From Humulus lupulus (Eukaryota; Streptophyta; Magnoliopsida; Rosales; Cannabaceae): a stretch of 64,000 bases of DNA. The stretch lies in contig NC_084795.1 of the NCBI RefSeq assembly GCF_963169125.1, forward strand, positions 143,195,766-143,259,765. The letters are read 5' to 3'. Position numbers and translations under genes: made by a program. Shown here one piece after another: positions 21,803 through 33,237 of the stretch; the first letter of the stretch is position 1, and every line of letters starts with the position of its first letter. The notes beneath the pieces were generated by a model. It saw only the letters and a list, made by a program, of their open reading frames with translations, did no database searches and was not told where the DNA came from.

Positions 21803-23314
21803 AGAAAATAGTTTTGAGAAAAAACAAAACAATGATTAAACCCTTAGCTTGTGAATGGGTAAGTGATTAGTGCTCAAAAATATCATTTTATTAGTTTTAA
21901 AGTTTAAAATAAATTAAGTTTTAATTAATATTTTCATGGATTTATTGTCATATATTTTATATTTGAAAATATTAATTTTAATTGAATTTGTGTTTAATTT
22001 TCAGGAAATAAAATGTATTTTGACACAAAGAAAAAAGAAAGAAGAAATGAAGAATAAAAATTGAAGAAATCATGAAAAAAGTGGTATTTTTGAAGTTAAC
22101 TTAGGCACAAAAAGGAGCCCAGCCCAAGCTTTCAGAAGTTGCCATGTTGCAGAAAGCCACCAGCCATTAGCCGCCAGCCGAGCCACCTGACGAGCCTGAC
22201 CCGCGGGTCCCACCAGCCGCCTAACGCCATCTGACCCTCCAGCACCTGAGCCAACCAATGCGCGCCACGTCGCCATGCTGCTCCCCACACCCCAACCAAG
22301 CAGCTGCCACCATTCTGCCGCACCTGCCATGATCTGGCTGATGTCTCCCATGCGAATGACGTAATCCAAGCTGAGCCAATCGGTGCTTGACACGTGGCCA
22401 ACGTGTCTGCTGCACTTGTCTCCCACTTGTCCCACTTTGCACCTATTTTGCAGCCACTTTTCGAACATTTTAGTACATGATTTTAACACATTTTGGGTCA
22501 TTTTTTCACTATAAATAAAAGACCAAATGGAGTAAAAAAGCAACAGATTGTGGAATTAAGTGTGGAGAGTATAGTGAGAGAGAAAAGCATTTTTGTTCTT
22601 ATTTTTCTTTCATTTCTTTTACATTACTTTGAGTGAAAACAATGTCTATTTTAGGCTAAATTCTCTTATGGAAAGGCGAGAGTGAAGTTCATGTTTCACA
22701 TTATATTTTTAATATATTGATTCTTTATTTTGTTCTTCATTTCTATATCTTTGTTACAATTAAATTTATTTTCTTCTAATTTTTATTCTAAATTTATTAG
22801 TGTCTTTTACATAAGTCTAGTCATGCTCTTCTTATGTAATTTAGGCTCTTATTTTAATTTAGGATATTTGTTATATTATATGCTTTTTACTCCATTTTTC
22901 CATCGGTATTTTATCACTCTAAGGTATATAATATGATAGGTTTTTAAAATTAGAAGTTAGTATAATTTAATTAAAGAACATATTTTAAGGTGAGCTTTAT
23001 TATATATATTTTCCAACTATAATTAATGGTATAGAATTACAGTTGAGTATAATGAATCAATTTTATTAAAATATATATTTTTTTGCATGAATGAAACTTA
23101 TGCCTTCCATATTTTCTTTCTGATTCTAATTCCTCGATTATGTTTATTTAATGTTTCAAAAATTATATTCTTTTTCAAAGTTACATTCTTTCAAAGTTTA
23201 TTATTTATTATTTCTAATTTACTAATTTTTCTTTTTACTTGTATTTTACCTCTCTATGGATACGACATCGCTCGATTACAACTTCGACCGCATATAAGTT
23301 ATTGGGCGATATCA
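21803..23314 (+). repeat. Athila-1 5' LTR
   Basis: It matches 27088-28509 plus 45709-45791 nearly throughout, starting gaaaatagttttgagaaaaaac and ending gggcgatatca just before the primer site. The exact first base is uncertain: the right copy offers TGAAAATAG, the left AGAAAATAG. It contains a GC-rich block at 22110-22440, a TATA box at 22510-22518 and a transcribed AT-rich downstream part. Differences from the right copy are plentiful (for example gccatgttgcagaaagcc against gccacgtggcaaaaagcc), so this element is older than Tat-1. Confidence 0.85.
22510..22518 (+). promoter_or_regulatory. Athila-1 5' LTR TATA box
   Basis: CTATAAATA within tttttcactataaataaaag, repeated in the 3' LTR near 27794 (ctataaatagaggacc). 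It is the likely start region for plus-strand element RNA. Confidence 0.7.
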
Positions 23315-23319
23315 ATTTT

Positions 23320-23336
23320 TGGCGCCGTTGCCGGGG
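23320..23336 (+). other. Primer binding site of Athila-1
   Basis: TGGCGCCGTTGCCGGGG begins six bases after the LTR end. This is the characteristic primer site of plant Athila and related elements, usually attributed to tRNA-Asp. Confidence 0.88.
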
Positions 23337-23517
23337 AGGTAATTCTACAATTAAAGGTTTCCATAGTAAATTAATTTTTTTTATTCCATTTATAAAACAG
23401 AGTAGTATAATTTTTTTTATTTTCTTTCATTTTATTTATTTATTTTTATTGTTTTTTTTATTTATTTATTTTACTTCTAGGTTTAGAATTTATTTTCTAG
23501 ATTTAGGTTTTTCCAAA

Positions 23518-24900
23518 ATGGCTCATCAAGATGAAGTCCAACCAAGAACACTACAGGATTATTTACATCATATGCGTACAACCACACCTTCATGCATAAT
23601 GTATCCCAACAATATGCCAAATTTTGACTTCAAACCCGGCATGATTAACCTCTTACCAACCTTCCATGGGTTGGAAAATCAAACTCCGTACGTGCATATA
23701 CAGGAATTCGAAGAGGTGGTGGCTACATTAAACAACCGAGCTGATGTCACCAACATTGTGAGATTGAAATTTTTTCCTGTATCTCCCAAAGACAAAGCAA
23801 AAATCTGGTTGTATTCCTTAAGGCCTAGATCTATCGAAGCATGGGACGAAATGACAAAAGCATTCTTTGCCAAATATTCAGCCTTAAGAGGCAAATCTCT
23901 ACCTTCATCTAGAAAGACCATGAAATTTTCCATCACGTCTGGGAGAGGTTTAGAGATTTGATAAATCAATGCCCACATCATGGATACGAAAGCTGGCGTC
24001 TGATCAACTATTTCTATGACGGTCTCACAACCGGACAAAGACAATTCGTACAAATGATGTGCAATGGAGAATTCCTTCAAAAAGATCCTGATGAAGCTTT
24101 CGAGTACCTCGACGATCTCGCTGAAAAATCCTACACATGGAATGGACCGAGTCCTATGGACAAGCCACGATCAACTGGAATCTACCAATTATGGGAAGAT
24201 GACAACGTCAAAAGCCAAATTGAATTATTGAGACAAAAATTCGAGGCTTTCAAATCTCAAGATGGTAGAGGAATCCACATGGCTGCAAAGGTAGAGACAC
24301 GAGATCCATGCTTCATCTGTGGAGGGGTAGAACATCAACCGCAAGAGTGCCCAACTCTTGGTGAGTTAAGAGGAGGAAATGAGGAACAATGGAATGCTTT
24401 AAGGGATTACAAGAAGCCTTATAACCCTTTCTCAAACACTTACAATCCTGGTTGGTGCAACCATCCAAATTTCAGCTGGAAGGATTCAAACCCAGCATCT
24501 AGAAGCCAATGGAGGCCTAAGCGGAAACAACCACCAAAATCATACATTACTCCTCAAAATAACATGCAGTCAAGTAATTCTCTTGAGAATACTTTGAAAA
24601 TGCTTGCACAAACACAAATAGCCTCAACTCAAGAGCTCAAATCTTGTTTCACACAAATGGTAGAGGAAATGAAAGACATGAAAATCCAAATGACAAAGTT
24701 AAACACTACTTTGGAAATTCAAGAGCATGGTAGACTTCCCGCTCAACCTCTAATCCATCAAAAGGGGCAACACATGGCACAAACCTCCTCCTCCTCTCCA
24801 GATACAAATTTCAAAGAGGTTAATGCTATCTCTACTCGAAGTGGTCAAAGTACGGTTTCACCGTTAAATAAGACAACTAGTACGTCAATTACCACTCCAG
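23518..24900 (+). pseudogene. Athila-1 gag
   Basis: The start is the ATG at 23518 (MAHQDEVQPRTLQDYLHH). The retrotransposon gag core follows, with FHGLENQTPYVHIQEFEEVV, then LKFFPVSPKDKAKIWLYSL. A frameshift near 23930 moves the frame, after which INQCPHHGYESWRLINYFYDGL continues the core. A CCHC zinc knuckle (CFICGGVEHQPQEC, 24309-24350) binds element RNA. The longest intact frame runs on to 25499. Upstream open sequence from 23239 belongs to the LTR and leader and is not the real start. Confidence 0.82.
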
Positions 24901-25500
24901 ATGATGATGTGCCAATAAGCATTCCTGTAAAGGCACCATTTCCTCAAGCTTTGAAATCCACTGGAAAGGTAGTGGAAAATCATGGTGAAATCCTAGACCT
25001 TTTAACACAAGTGAAGATCAACTTTCCATTATTGCATGTGATTAAACAAGTGCCGGCTTATGCCAAGGTTATCAAGGATTTGTGCACCGTTAAAAGAAAG
25101 CACCATGTCAAGAAAACTGCATTCTTGGCAGAACAAGCTAGCGCGGTAATTGACTGCAAGACACTACCTAAGTACAAAGATCCTGGTTGTCCCACCATCT
25201 CTTGCCAAATTGGGGAACAGGAATTTGGTCAAGCCCTTATAGACTTAGGAGCAAGTGTAAATCTCATGCCATATTCAATATACTTGCAATTAGGTCTAGG
25301 AGAACTCAAGCCCACATCTGTGGTGCTACAATTGGCCGATCGATCAGTTAAGAAACCTCAGGGAATAGTAGAAGACGTTCTGATTCAAATTGAAAAATTC
25401 TATTACCTTGTTGATTTTCTCATCTTGGACACTCAATCTGAAGTGAGTATAGAACCATGTTTTGGAATCCAATCTTTGAGGAACTCCCTCAAGATCTAGA
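24901..25500 (+). pseudogene. Athila-1 aspartic protease
   Basis: In the same frame as the gag C-terminus. The active-site region reads ALIDLGASVNLMPYSIY near 25232-25280, followed by the flap and second-half pattern ADRSVKKPQGIVEDV and VDFLILD. A DLGA triad in place of the usual DTGA or DSGA is common in Athila proteases, and the catalytic Asp is present. A frameshift near 25470 separates it from RT. Confidence 0.75.
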
Positions 25501-26641
25501 AACACCAAAACCATCCATTGAACAAGTTCCTCAACCAAAGTTGGCAAAACTTCCCGAGGGTCTTAAGCATGTTTTCCTAGGAGCTGACAATACTATTCCT
25601 ATCATAATATCCTCCAAGATCAAAGCCACACAAGAGCGCCAACTCATCAATGTGTTGCAAGAACAAAGAGATGCATTAGGAGGGACGATAGCTGACATCA
25701 AAGGTATTAGTCCTTTCATTTGCTCCCATCACATTCAATTGGAAGATGGGACTATACAACGTTGTGACCCTCAAAGAAGATTGAACCCAACAATGAAGGA
25801 AGTAGTAAAGACTGAAGTCTTGAAACTTCTTGATTCTGGCATAATCTATCATGTTGCTGACAGTAAAAGGGTCAGCCCAACTCAGGTTATTCCCAAGAAA
25901 TCTGGGGTAACAGTGGTACAAAATGAAAAAAGGGGAACTTGTTCCTACCAAGGTCACAACTGGGTGGCGCATGTGCATTGATTATAGAAAATTAAATGCA
26001 GCCACCTGCAAAGACCATTTTCCACTTCCATTCATCAATCAAATATTGGAACGTGTGGCAGGTCATCCTTTCTATAGTTTCTCAATGGTTATTCAGGGTA
26101 TTACCAAATTGAGATTGCCTTAGAAGATCAGGATAAGACCACATTCACTTGTCCTTTTGGTACTTTTTCCTTTTGGCGCATGCCATTTGGCCTGTGCAAT
26201 GCTCTCGCCACTTTCCAGTGATGCATGATGACCATATTTAGTGATATGATTGGGAAATGTATGGAAGTATTCATGGATGATTTGACAATCTTTGGAGATT
26301 CCTTTGAGTCAAGCCTTCTCAATTTAGAGTCTGTGCTTAAATGTTGCAAAGAGAAGGGCTTGGTACTCAACTGGGAAAAGTGTCATTTCATGGTGCCATC
26401 AGGCATAGTCTTGGGGCATGTCGTGTCAGAACGAGGAATTGAGGTTGATCAATCAAAGATTGAACGCATATCAAAGTTGCCCACCGCCAAGACTGTTAAA
26501 GACATTCGATCTTTTCTTGGGCATGCAGGATTCTATAGGAGGTTCATACAAAATTTCTCGAAAATTGCTCGCCCTTTGTCAAACCTCCTAGAAAAAGATG
26601 TTGTGTTCAGTTGGACACCTGAGTGTGAGGAATCTTTTTGA
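25457..26641 (+). pseudogene. Athila-1 reverse transcriptase, multiply frameshifted
   Basis: RT motifs occur in order but in changing frames: VLKLLDSGIIYHVADSKRVS (25810-25880), GWRMCIDYRKLNAAT (near 25960-26000), then after another frameshift a PFGTFSFWRMPFGLCNA segment (26150-26205), then MEVFMDDLTIFG with the catalytic MDD (26262-26290). The thumb follows with LGHVVSERGIEVDQSKIE and FLGHAGFYRRFI. Frameshifts lie near 25470, 25930 and 26085, and a stop near 26220, so no active enzyme is encoded. Confidence 0.82.
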
Positions 26642-27087
26642 ACGCTCATTGAAAAACTCACTTCCGCCCCTATCATTCAGCCACCAGATTGGAACTTACC
26701 ATTCGAAGTCATGTGTGATGCTAGCAATTATGCTATAGGGGTCGTCATAGGTCAAAGAAGGGAAGGGAAGCCCTTCATTGTTTATTATTAAAGTAAAACT
26801 CTTAACAGTGCTCAAATGAACTATTCTACCACTGAAAAAGAGTTACTTGTTGTAGTAATTGCACTTGACAAGTTTCGTTCCTACCAGATTGGTTCACCTA
26901 TCACAGTCTTTACGGACCATTCCGCCTTAAAATACCTCATTTCCAAAAAGGATGCTAAGGCGCATTTAATTAGGTGGATTCTTCTGTTATAGGAATTTGA
27001 TCTGACCATAAAGGACAAGAAAGGAGTCAAAAACGTGGTAGCGGAACACTTATCTCGTCTTGAATTTTTTGATTCCGGCTATGGAGA
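26642..27087 (+). pseudogene. Athila-1 RNase H, ending directly at the LTR
   Basis: RNase H motifs [55 protein letters not shown] and NVVAEHLSRLEF are readable despite stops near 26639, 26790 and 26990. Integrase should follow, but the sequence passes within about 30 bases into the 3' LTR at 27088. Integrase, any downstream frame and the polypurine tract are therefore missing, and the element could not have moved on its own after this loss. Confidence 0.8.
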
Positions 27088-28509
27088 TGAAAATAGTTTT
27101 GAGAAAAAACAAAACAATGATTAAACCCTTAGCTTATGAATGGGTAAGTGATTAGTGCTAAAAAATATCATTTTATTAGTTTAAAATTTTTAAATAAATT
27201 AAGTTTTAATTAATATTTTCATGGATTTATTGTCATATATTTTATATTTGAAAATATTCATTTTAATATAATTTGTGTTTAATTTTCAGGAAATAAAATG
27301 TATTTTGACAGAAAGAAAAAGAAAGAAGAAATGAAAACTTAAAATTGAAGAAATAATGAAAAAAAGTGGTATTTTTGAAGTTAACTTAGGCGCAAAAAGG
27401 AACCCAACCCAAGCTTTCAGAAGCTGCCACGTGGCAAAAAGCCACCAGCCGCCAGCCGAGCCACCTGACGCGCCTGACCCGCGGGTCCCACCAGCTGTCA
27501 GCCGCCTGACGCCGTCTCACACGCCAGCACCCGAGCCAACCAATGTGCGCCACATCACCATGCTGCTCCCCACGCCCCAACAAAGCAGCTGCCACAATTC
27601 TGCTGCGCCTGCCACGATCTGACTGCTGTCTCCCACGCGCCTGACATACTCCAAGCTGAGCCAATCGGTGCTTGACACGTGGCCAACGTGTCTGCTGCAC
27701 TTGTCTCCCACTTGTCCCTCTTTGCACCTATTTTGCAGCCATTTTTCCCACTCTTTAGTACACGAATTGAACACATTTTGCCTCATTTTTTCACTATAAA
27801 TAGAGGACCAAATGGAGTAAAAAAGCAATAGATTGTGGAATTAAGTGTGGAGAGTATAGTGAGAGAGAAAAGCAGTTTTGTTCTTATTTTTCTTTCATTT
27901 CTTTTACATTACTTTGAGTGAAAACAATGCCTATTTTAGGCTAAAGTCTCTTGTGGAAAGGCGAGAGTGAAGTTCATGTTTCACATTATATTTTTAATAT
28001 ATTGATTCTTTATTTTGTTCTTCATTTCTATATCTTTGTTACAATCAAATTTATTTTCTTCTAATTTTTATTCTAAATTTATTAGTGTCTTTTACATAAG
28101 TCTAGTCATGCTCTTCTTATGTAATTTAGGCTCTTAATTTAATTTAGGATATTTGTTATATTATATGTTTTTTACTACATTTTGCCATCGGTATTTTGTT
28201 GCTCTAAGGTATATAATATGAAAGGTTTTTAAAATTAGAAGTTAGTATAATTTAATTAAATAACATATTTTAAGGTGAGCTTTCTTATATATATTTTCCC
28301 ACTATAATTAATGATGTAGAATTATAGTTGAGTATAATGAATCAATTTTATTAAAATATATATATGTTTGCATGAATGAAACATATGCCTTCCATATTTT
28401 CTTTCTGATTCTAATTCCTCAATTTTGTTTATTTAATGTTTCAAAAAATATATTCTTTTTCAAAGTTACATTATTTCAAAGTTTATTATTTCTAATTTTC
28501 TAATCTTTC
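27088..28509 (+). repeat. Athila-1 3' LTR, left part
   Basis: It begins TGAAAATAGTTTTGAG and parallels 21803-23230. It is interrupted at 28509/28510 by Tat-1, whose target duplication CTTTC (28505-28509) is its last five bases. The equivalent uninterrupted sequence in the 5' LTR reads ttctaatttactaatttttctttttacttg near 23215-23240. Confidence 0.9.
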
Positions 28510-29397
28510 TGTTTACCGAGTTTTCCGGAAACGAATACAAACAAAATAATAAAAAGATAAGAACTGTAGAAGTGTAGAAATATAAATAGACAAATAGGTT
28601 TTTTACGTGGTTCAGGCGTTAACGAGCCCTAGTCCACGAGTCGATGTTATTATATTTGTAGAGAATTACAGTAAAATGGCTGGTGTACAAGAACCTCACA
28701 AACTCACAGTGTTTCTCTCGAGTTCTCTTGAAGAAGACGAAGCTAGAGAGATTTTGGTTGAGTTCTTGCTATGTAATCTGTTCTCTCCCCTCCTATTGCA
28801 AAATAAGGAGGTCTTTATAGCTAGAGTTTTTGATTAGGGTTTTACTCTGCCCCCATGAGTCTTAATTACACCAGCCATAAATAGGGGATACCATTACCGT
28901 AGTCGCCTGGCTACCAGGCTCTATGTGGGTATATTTACATGAAAGTATGGGGAATGCACAAAGGCAGCTGTGTTTTCCAGGCTGTCAGCGGAATAGTAGG
29001 CGAAATGGTACTTTTCGGTGTGCTGGGATGTGTGCGGCCTCGACCTGTCGGGCGTGTCAGGCGGGATCCTGTGTCAGGTGGATATCATTCCAACTATGCC
29101 TCCTCCATGACTCGACCACTTGGTCTTCTTCCGTGCGAGGCACGAAACTGCATCCGCGAAGGTAACCTGAAGAGCTTCTCCTGGAAGGACCTTCCCCGAA
29201 GGATATCCCTTCGGGAGTCCGGGAGAATTGACGAGCTTCCGCGTCGCGGTTGCTTGAAAGAGTATGCTGGACACCAAACGGGAGAGGCGAAGCCTTTCTG
29301 TCCATCCGCGAGCTCTGGTCACCTTTCGTGAAAGACTTTGATAATTCTGCTTCCCCGAGGCTATCCATCTAAACGCTATCCGAAAATCTGGATAACA
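28510..29397 (-). repeat. Tat-1 3' LTR
   Basis: In plus coordinates it runs from TGTTTACCGAG to CTGGATAACA, 888 bp, the same length as 44816-45703. It contains gtggttcaggcgttaacgag and ctagtccacgag, related to ctagtccacgagt in the Tat-3 LTR near 54058. Open frames seen across it on both strands repeat in the other LTR and are not genes. Confidence 0.93.
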
Positions 29398-29411
29398 TTT
29401 ACCCCCCAAGG
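29398..29411 (-). other. Polypurine tract of Tat-1
   Basis: The minus strand reads ccttggggggtaaa immediately before the 3' LTR start TGTTATCCAG. This confirms the minus-strand orientation of gag-pol. The Tat-3 element has the comparable ttcggggaaaa at the same position. Confidence 0.85.
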
Positions 29412-29866
29412 TCACGGGGCTTGAGAAGTCCGGGAGCTAGTACAGTCCTCCGGGTGTTCTGGTCTCTAGATTAGGCGAGGGGTCACCTCCTGTGTTCCTG
29501 GAAGAGTTCCTTTTTCCCGCCTGAGTGTCAGTACAAAAAAAAAAAAAGGAAATTTCTTCTGTTTGAACTCAAGTACTCAAGTGTGGCAAGGGCCACGCGT
29601 CATGCAGGGAATGGCTCTGTGACCAAGACGTGTGCGTGAGGCGACTGGCTGAGTGTGCGTGCGTCAGGTGTCTGAGTAGTAATTTGACGGTATTTAATGG
29701 TGCACTGGGCCCGAGATGGTATAATGATGGGAAATAAATACTTTATTCCCATCCGAGGAGTCTTAAATGGGACCGGCACTTCATCCCCAACCGTTGGATT
29801 TGATGCACGCGGCATGGGAAGATCGGGACCGTCCATTTGTGGAATTCGAAACGATTTCGTTCCTGC

Positions 29867-29874
29867 TATAAAAA
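29867..29874 (+). promoter_or_regulatory. TATA box of the Tat-1 antisense gene
   Basis: TATAAAAA within cctgctataaaaacgaggga, followed by a CT-rich leader (29890-30001) of the kind found in plant 5' UTRs and then a splice donor at 30002. It lies about 470 bp inside the 3' LTR and points toward the antisense coding exons, away from the element's own LTR promoter. Confidence 0.65.
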
Positions 29875-29889
29875 CGAGGGAACGGACCT

Positions 29890-30157
29890 TTCTTCCTCTT
29901 TACGCTTTCAAATTCTCGAGTCTTTCAGATTCTCAGATTCCCAAATCTTCGAACTCTCAAGCTTCCAAGCTCCCTTTCCTTCGAATTTGCCACTTCTTTT
30001 GGTAAGGAATCCAGAAACTTTTCTTTCGATTTGGCAGTAGGTTTGATCACCGAAGTTCTAAGTTTGAATCGTTGCTTGTCTTTGCAGCCTTTACTTAACG
30101 TGTTCGTGCGATGCAGTGACCCGATTACCCCCTCAATCTTCAACTACTCGAATACCA
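29890..30157 (+). other. 5' untranslated exons of the Tat-1 antisense gene
   Basis: Exon 1 runs from near 29895 to 30001 (donor ttttg/gtaagg). Exon 2 runs from about 30089, after the acceptor tctttgcag, to 30157 (donor acca/gtaagt). Exon 2 has no long open frame. Its last base is the A of the probable start codon, completed by TG at 33238-33239. Exon boundaries are inferred from splice consensus only. Confidence 0.6.
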
Positions 30158-31735
30158 GTAAGTATTTTTACTTTGCTTTTTCCTTCTAAACCTCAGATTG
30201 TTGGTAGTTGTTAGGGTTGATTTTTCTGCCGGTGTCATCCTTATGCATGCGTGAATAGGGCTTTGATAGGCATGCGACTGATGTGAGTCAATAAGTCATT
30301 TCTTTGCATGCTTCGACGATTTGCTTTTGGAAAGTTGTTTCTCGTCTACTTGTGCTGTTCTGGTTTGTTATTTTAGGGCATAAGCGTGAACGCCTTTAGG
30401 GTGTCTTCCCCTGGGAAGACACTTCTCTCGGCGGGCTTAGGCTCGAAGTTTGAATCTGGTTCCTTGCTGTCCTCCGGGTGGCATGGTGCCAGCCCTTCGG
30501 CAATGTAACGACCCAAATCCGCTATTAAGGCTTAAGGGCCTTGAATAGCGTGCCAGGAGGGCATGATGGGATTTATGTGTGATTTTAATGATTTAAATGC
30601 ATGGTTATGATTTAAAGCATGTTATATGACCATTTGTTTATCTGAGATGCATGACTATGTATGTTAGTATGCATGTAGGCCCGGATCGTGTTAGAAGGGC
30701 ATAATTGTAATTTTGGCCATGTTGGGCATAACTGCATTGTTATGTGATGATTGTTGAGACCACATTGTGATGTGGATGTATCTGTGATTTGTGACTCGAG
30801 GCGATCCCAGTGAGCAGGCTAGCGGAAATTCTTGACGGGAATTTATACCCGGCTCGGGGCGAGCCTGGAGGTATGAACAGGAATTCAGAGAAATAGATTA
30901 AGAGTTATTTTGATGATGGGGGATAATTATTTGGTGATTTATCAGGTGTTGGGAAGCAACGGGAAAATATTAGAGACACTTGAGGATTAGCGGGAATTGG
31001 GTAAATGACTAAAATGGCCCTACTTGGATAAAAGGGTTTAGAATTAATAGGGAGGGCATTTTGGTCAATTGGCTTTTGAAGATAGAATAAATAAGGCTTT
31101 ATACACTTAGTGGATTTTGTAGAATAGAGTAAAGGGGCTGAAAAAGAAAGGAAAAAGGAAAGAAAGAAAAGAGAGAAAACTGATGGGTTTTCTAAGGGAT
31201 CGGTTTGGGGGTTCTAGCACCTCTTCTCTTCATTTTTCTTGAGGTCAAGCTCAGTGGGGAGCTAGGATAGGCTGTGCATCAAGAATCTTAAGGCCACACT
31301 TGAAGACTTGGCAAGGATTAGCAAGAACATCAGAAGTTTGAGGTAAGTTTTTGGAGATTTCTGTTTTAGGGTTTTGGCTGGTTTGAGCTGTGTTTTGAAC
31401 TGAGTTGTTGGGAAATTTAGGGGATTTCTGGGCAAGCTTTGAGGATGAACAAGCTAAGGAGGCCTAGGGTTGAATCAAGGTCGAAATTTGCAGCAATGGT
31501 ATGATTTCTAAGACTTTAACTTTGTTGTTGTATGAATTTCTGGTTTTTGAGTTCATCATGTTAGATTTTGAGATTTGGGTTGAATGTGATTGGGTTTTGA
31601 GTTCTTGGGATGCTTGGGATGAGTGTGGAGTGTGTATAAGCTTGATTTTGGGTTTGGAAAAGGTTTGGACAAGTTTGGAGTTTAAATGGGAGGAGAAAAT
31701 CGCAAGATGCGATTTTTGGTTCTGCTGGGCTGCAA

Positions 31736-31841
31736 CTAGCGCTACAGCGCTAGGCAGTGGGCGCTGTAGCGCTAGCCCCTATTCTGGGGGGAGTGTTCTG
31801 CTTGTAGCGCTACAGCACCCTCTTTAGAGCGCTGTAGCGCT
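31736..31841. repeat. Two GC-rich hairpins in the solo LTR
   Basis: CTAGCGCTACAGCGC (31736-31750) pairs perfectly with GCGCTGTAGCGCTAG (31761-31775) across a 10-base loop. A second pair, AGCGCTACAGC (31806-31816) with GCTGTAGCGCT (31831-31841), repeats the same core. Confidence 0.9.
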
Positions 31842-32227
31842 GCACTGTTCATAGAGGTGAATTTTTGGGTTTTTATGAGGGATTTTGACCTAGGGTTCGG
31901 GGCTTGATTCCGCCACTTTGTTTTGGGGATTTGGGACTTCCCAGGGGCTCGGGATTGGTCCCGAGGCTAGGTATTCGGACTTGGGGTTCGGTGTTGACTT
32001 TGACCTATGTTTGTGCCTAGGTGTGCGCTAAGGCTCGAGTGGGATCGTGCTCAAGGAGTCAGGTGATCTAAGCTATTGATTGGAAAGGTAAGAAAACTAT
32101 AACACCCGAGGTTAGGGCATGGCCCTAGATTGTATTATGTGCAAATGTTTAACCTTAAATGAATAATGATGTGTGTGAATGATTATTTCAAACGTACTAT
32201 ATGTGTGATTATGATGAAATGAACGGC

Positions 32228-32460
32228 AAGGGCCGAGTACGGCGTAAGCCGGGGCGGCCGTGGGCCGAGTACGGCGTAAGCCGGGGCGGCCGTGGGACGA
32301 GTACGGCGTAAGCCGGGGCGGCCGTGGGCCGAGTACGGCGTAAGCCGGGGCGGCCGTGGGCCGAGTACGGTGTAAGCCGGGGCGGCCGTGGGCCGAGTAC
32401 GGCGTAAGCCGGGGCGGCCGTGGGCCGAGTACGGCGTAAGCCGGGGCGGTCGTGGGCCGA
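32228..32460. repeat. 33 bp tandem repeat, about seven copies
   Basis: The unit starts gccgagtacggcgtaagccg and has a period of 33 bp, with only scattered single-base variants (ggacgagt, cggtgtaag, cggtcgtg). Because 33 is divisible by three, every frame stays open and gives a spurious repetitive peptide on both strands. Those open frames are not genes. Confidence 0.93.
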
Positions 32461-33237
32461 AAGTAACACCTAGCACATGGGATGCTATAATCAGGGCGGG
32501 GCCCGGTGGATACATGTGTTATGCTATATTCAGGGTGGGACCCAAGGGATACATGAGTTATCCTCGCGGTGAGAACCGATACCCCAGGCTTCGGTAAGGC
32601 TCTGGGGCGGCTTGGCCGTGTTTGCTTAGTCTAATGATTGACTTGTTTATTGTGGATTATCTGTTATGATAAACTGTATACATTGCATATGTTATGTTCT
32701 GCATGAGTTTTCTTGCTGGGCTTCGGCTCACGGGTGCTCTGTGTTGCAGGTAAGGACAATGACTGAATCAACCAACCATGAGTACGGAGAGCGTGAAGCG
32801 GCGCGTACATGTTTGGCCTGCTCGACTGCTTTGGTTGGGGGTTTATTCGAAAATGGCTGTAATAATCTATGATTTTATGATTTCTTAACTGTAACCTTAT
32901 TTCAAGATGTAATTAGTTTTCAAACCTTATTTTGGGATCCCAAATGTTTAATAATAGAAGTTTTAATGAAATGACGCATTTTCAAAGATTACAGCCTTAA
33001 CTTTTAATTAGTCACACTTTTGTTTCAAAACCTCGGTTAGCGAGTCCATTGCACACTGTTTTGTCTTAAAAACTCACTTAGTAACGGCTCTAAGGAAGTA
33101 GGGCGTTACAGGCAAGCTCGGTGGGAGCCTCTACAAGCAGTTTTCGGGGAGGGTCTCCCCGACGCCTTTAATACCATTAGGGTATGGCAAGGGTGCTGAC
33201 TGCTTGGAGTGCTTTCTTCTTTGTTTCTTTTGTTCAG

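Larger units (their letters stand above)
30504..33110 (+). repeat. Solo Tekay-type LTR in an intron of the Tat-1 antisense gene
   Basis: A 2607 bp unit from TGTAACGACCCAAATCC to GGGCGTTACA with perfect flanking GGCAA duplications (30499-30503 and 33111-33115). No internal region is present, so it is a solo LTR left by recombination between the ends of a full element. Its opening matches the reverse complement of the Tekay-B LTR end (TGTAACGACCCAAATTTGC), and it carries the shared phrase tcttgctgggcttcggctcac near 32710. Without it, the host intron would be about 470 bp. Confidence 0.93.

Noticed and set aside
22070..22543. 157-residue minus-strand frame, with a similar one at 27517-27828
   Set aside because: It lies in the GC-rich block of the Athila LTR and recurs in the other LTR, so it is LTR sequence and not a gene.
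28607..29415. Several open frames on both strands, duplicated at 44913-45674
   Set aside because: They fall wholly inside the Tat-1 LTRs and have no recognisable domain.
32183..32515. Repetitive proline/arginine-rich frames
   Set aside because: They come from the 33 bp minisatellite, whose period keeps all frames open.
32666..32872. Host gene fragment suggested by a splice-like gcaggtaagg
   Set aside because: The same phrase occurs in all Tekay-type LTRs in this window, so it belongs to the LTR family.
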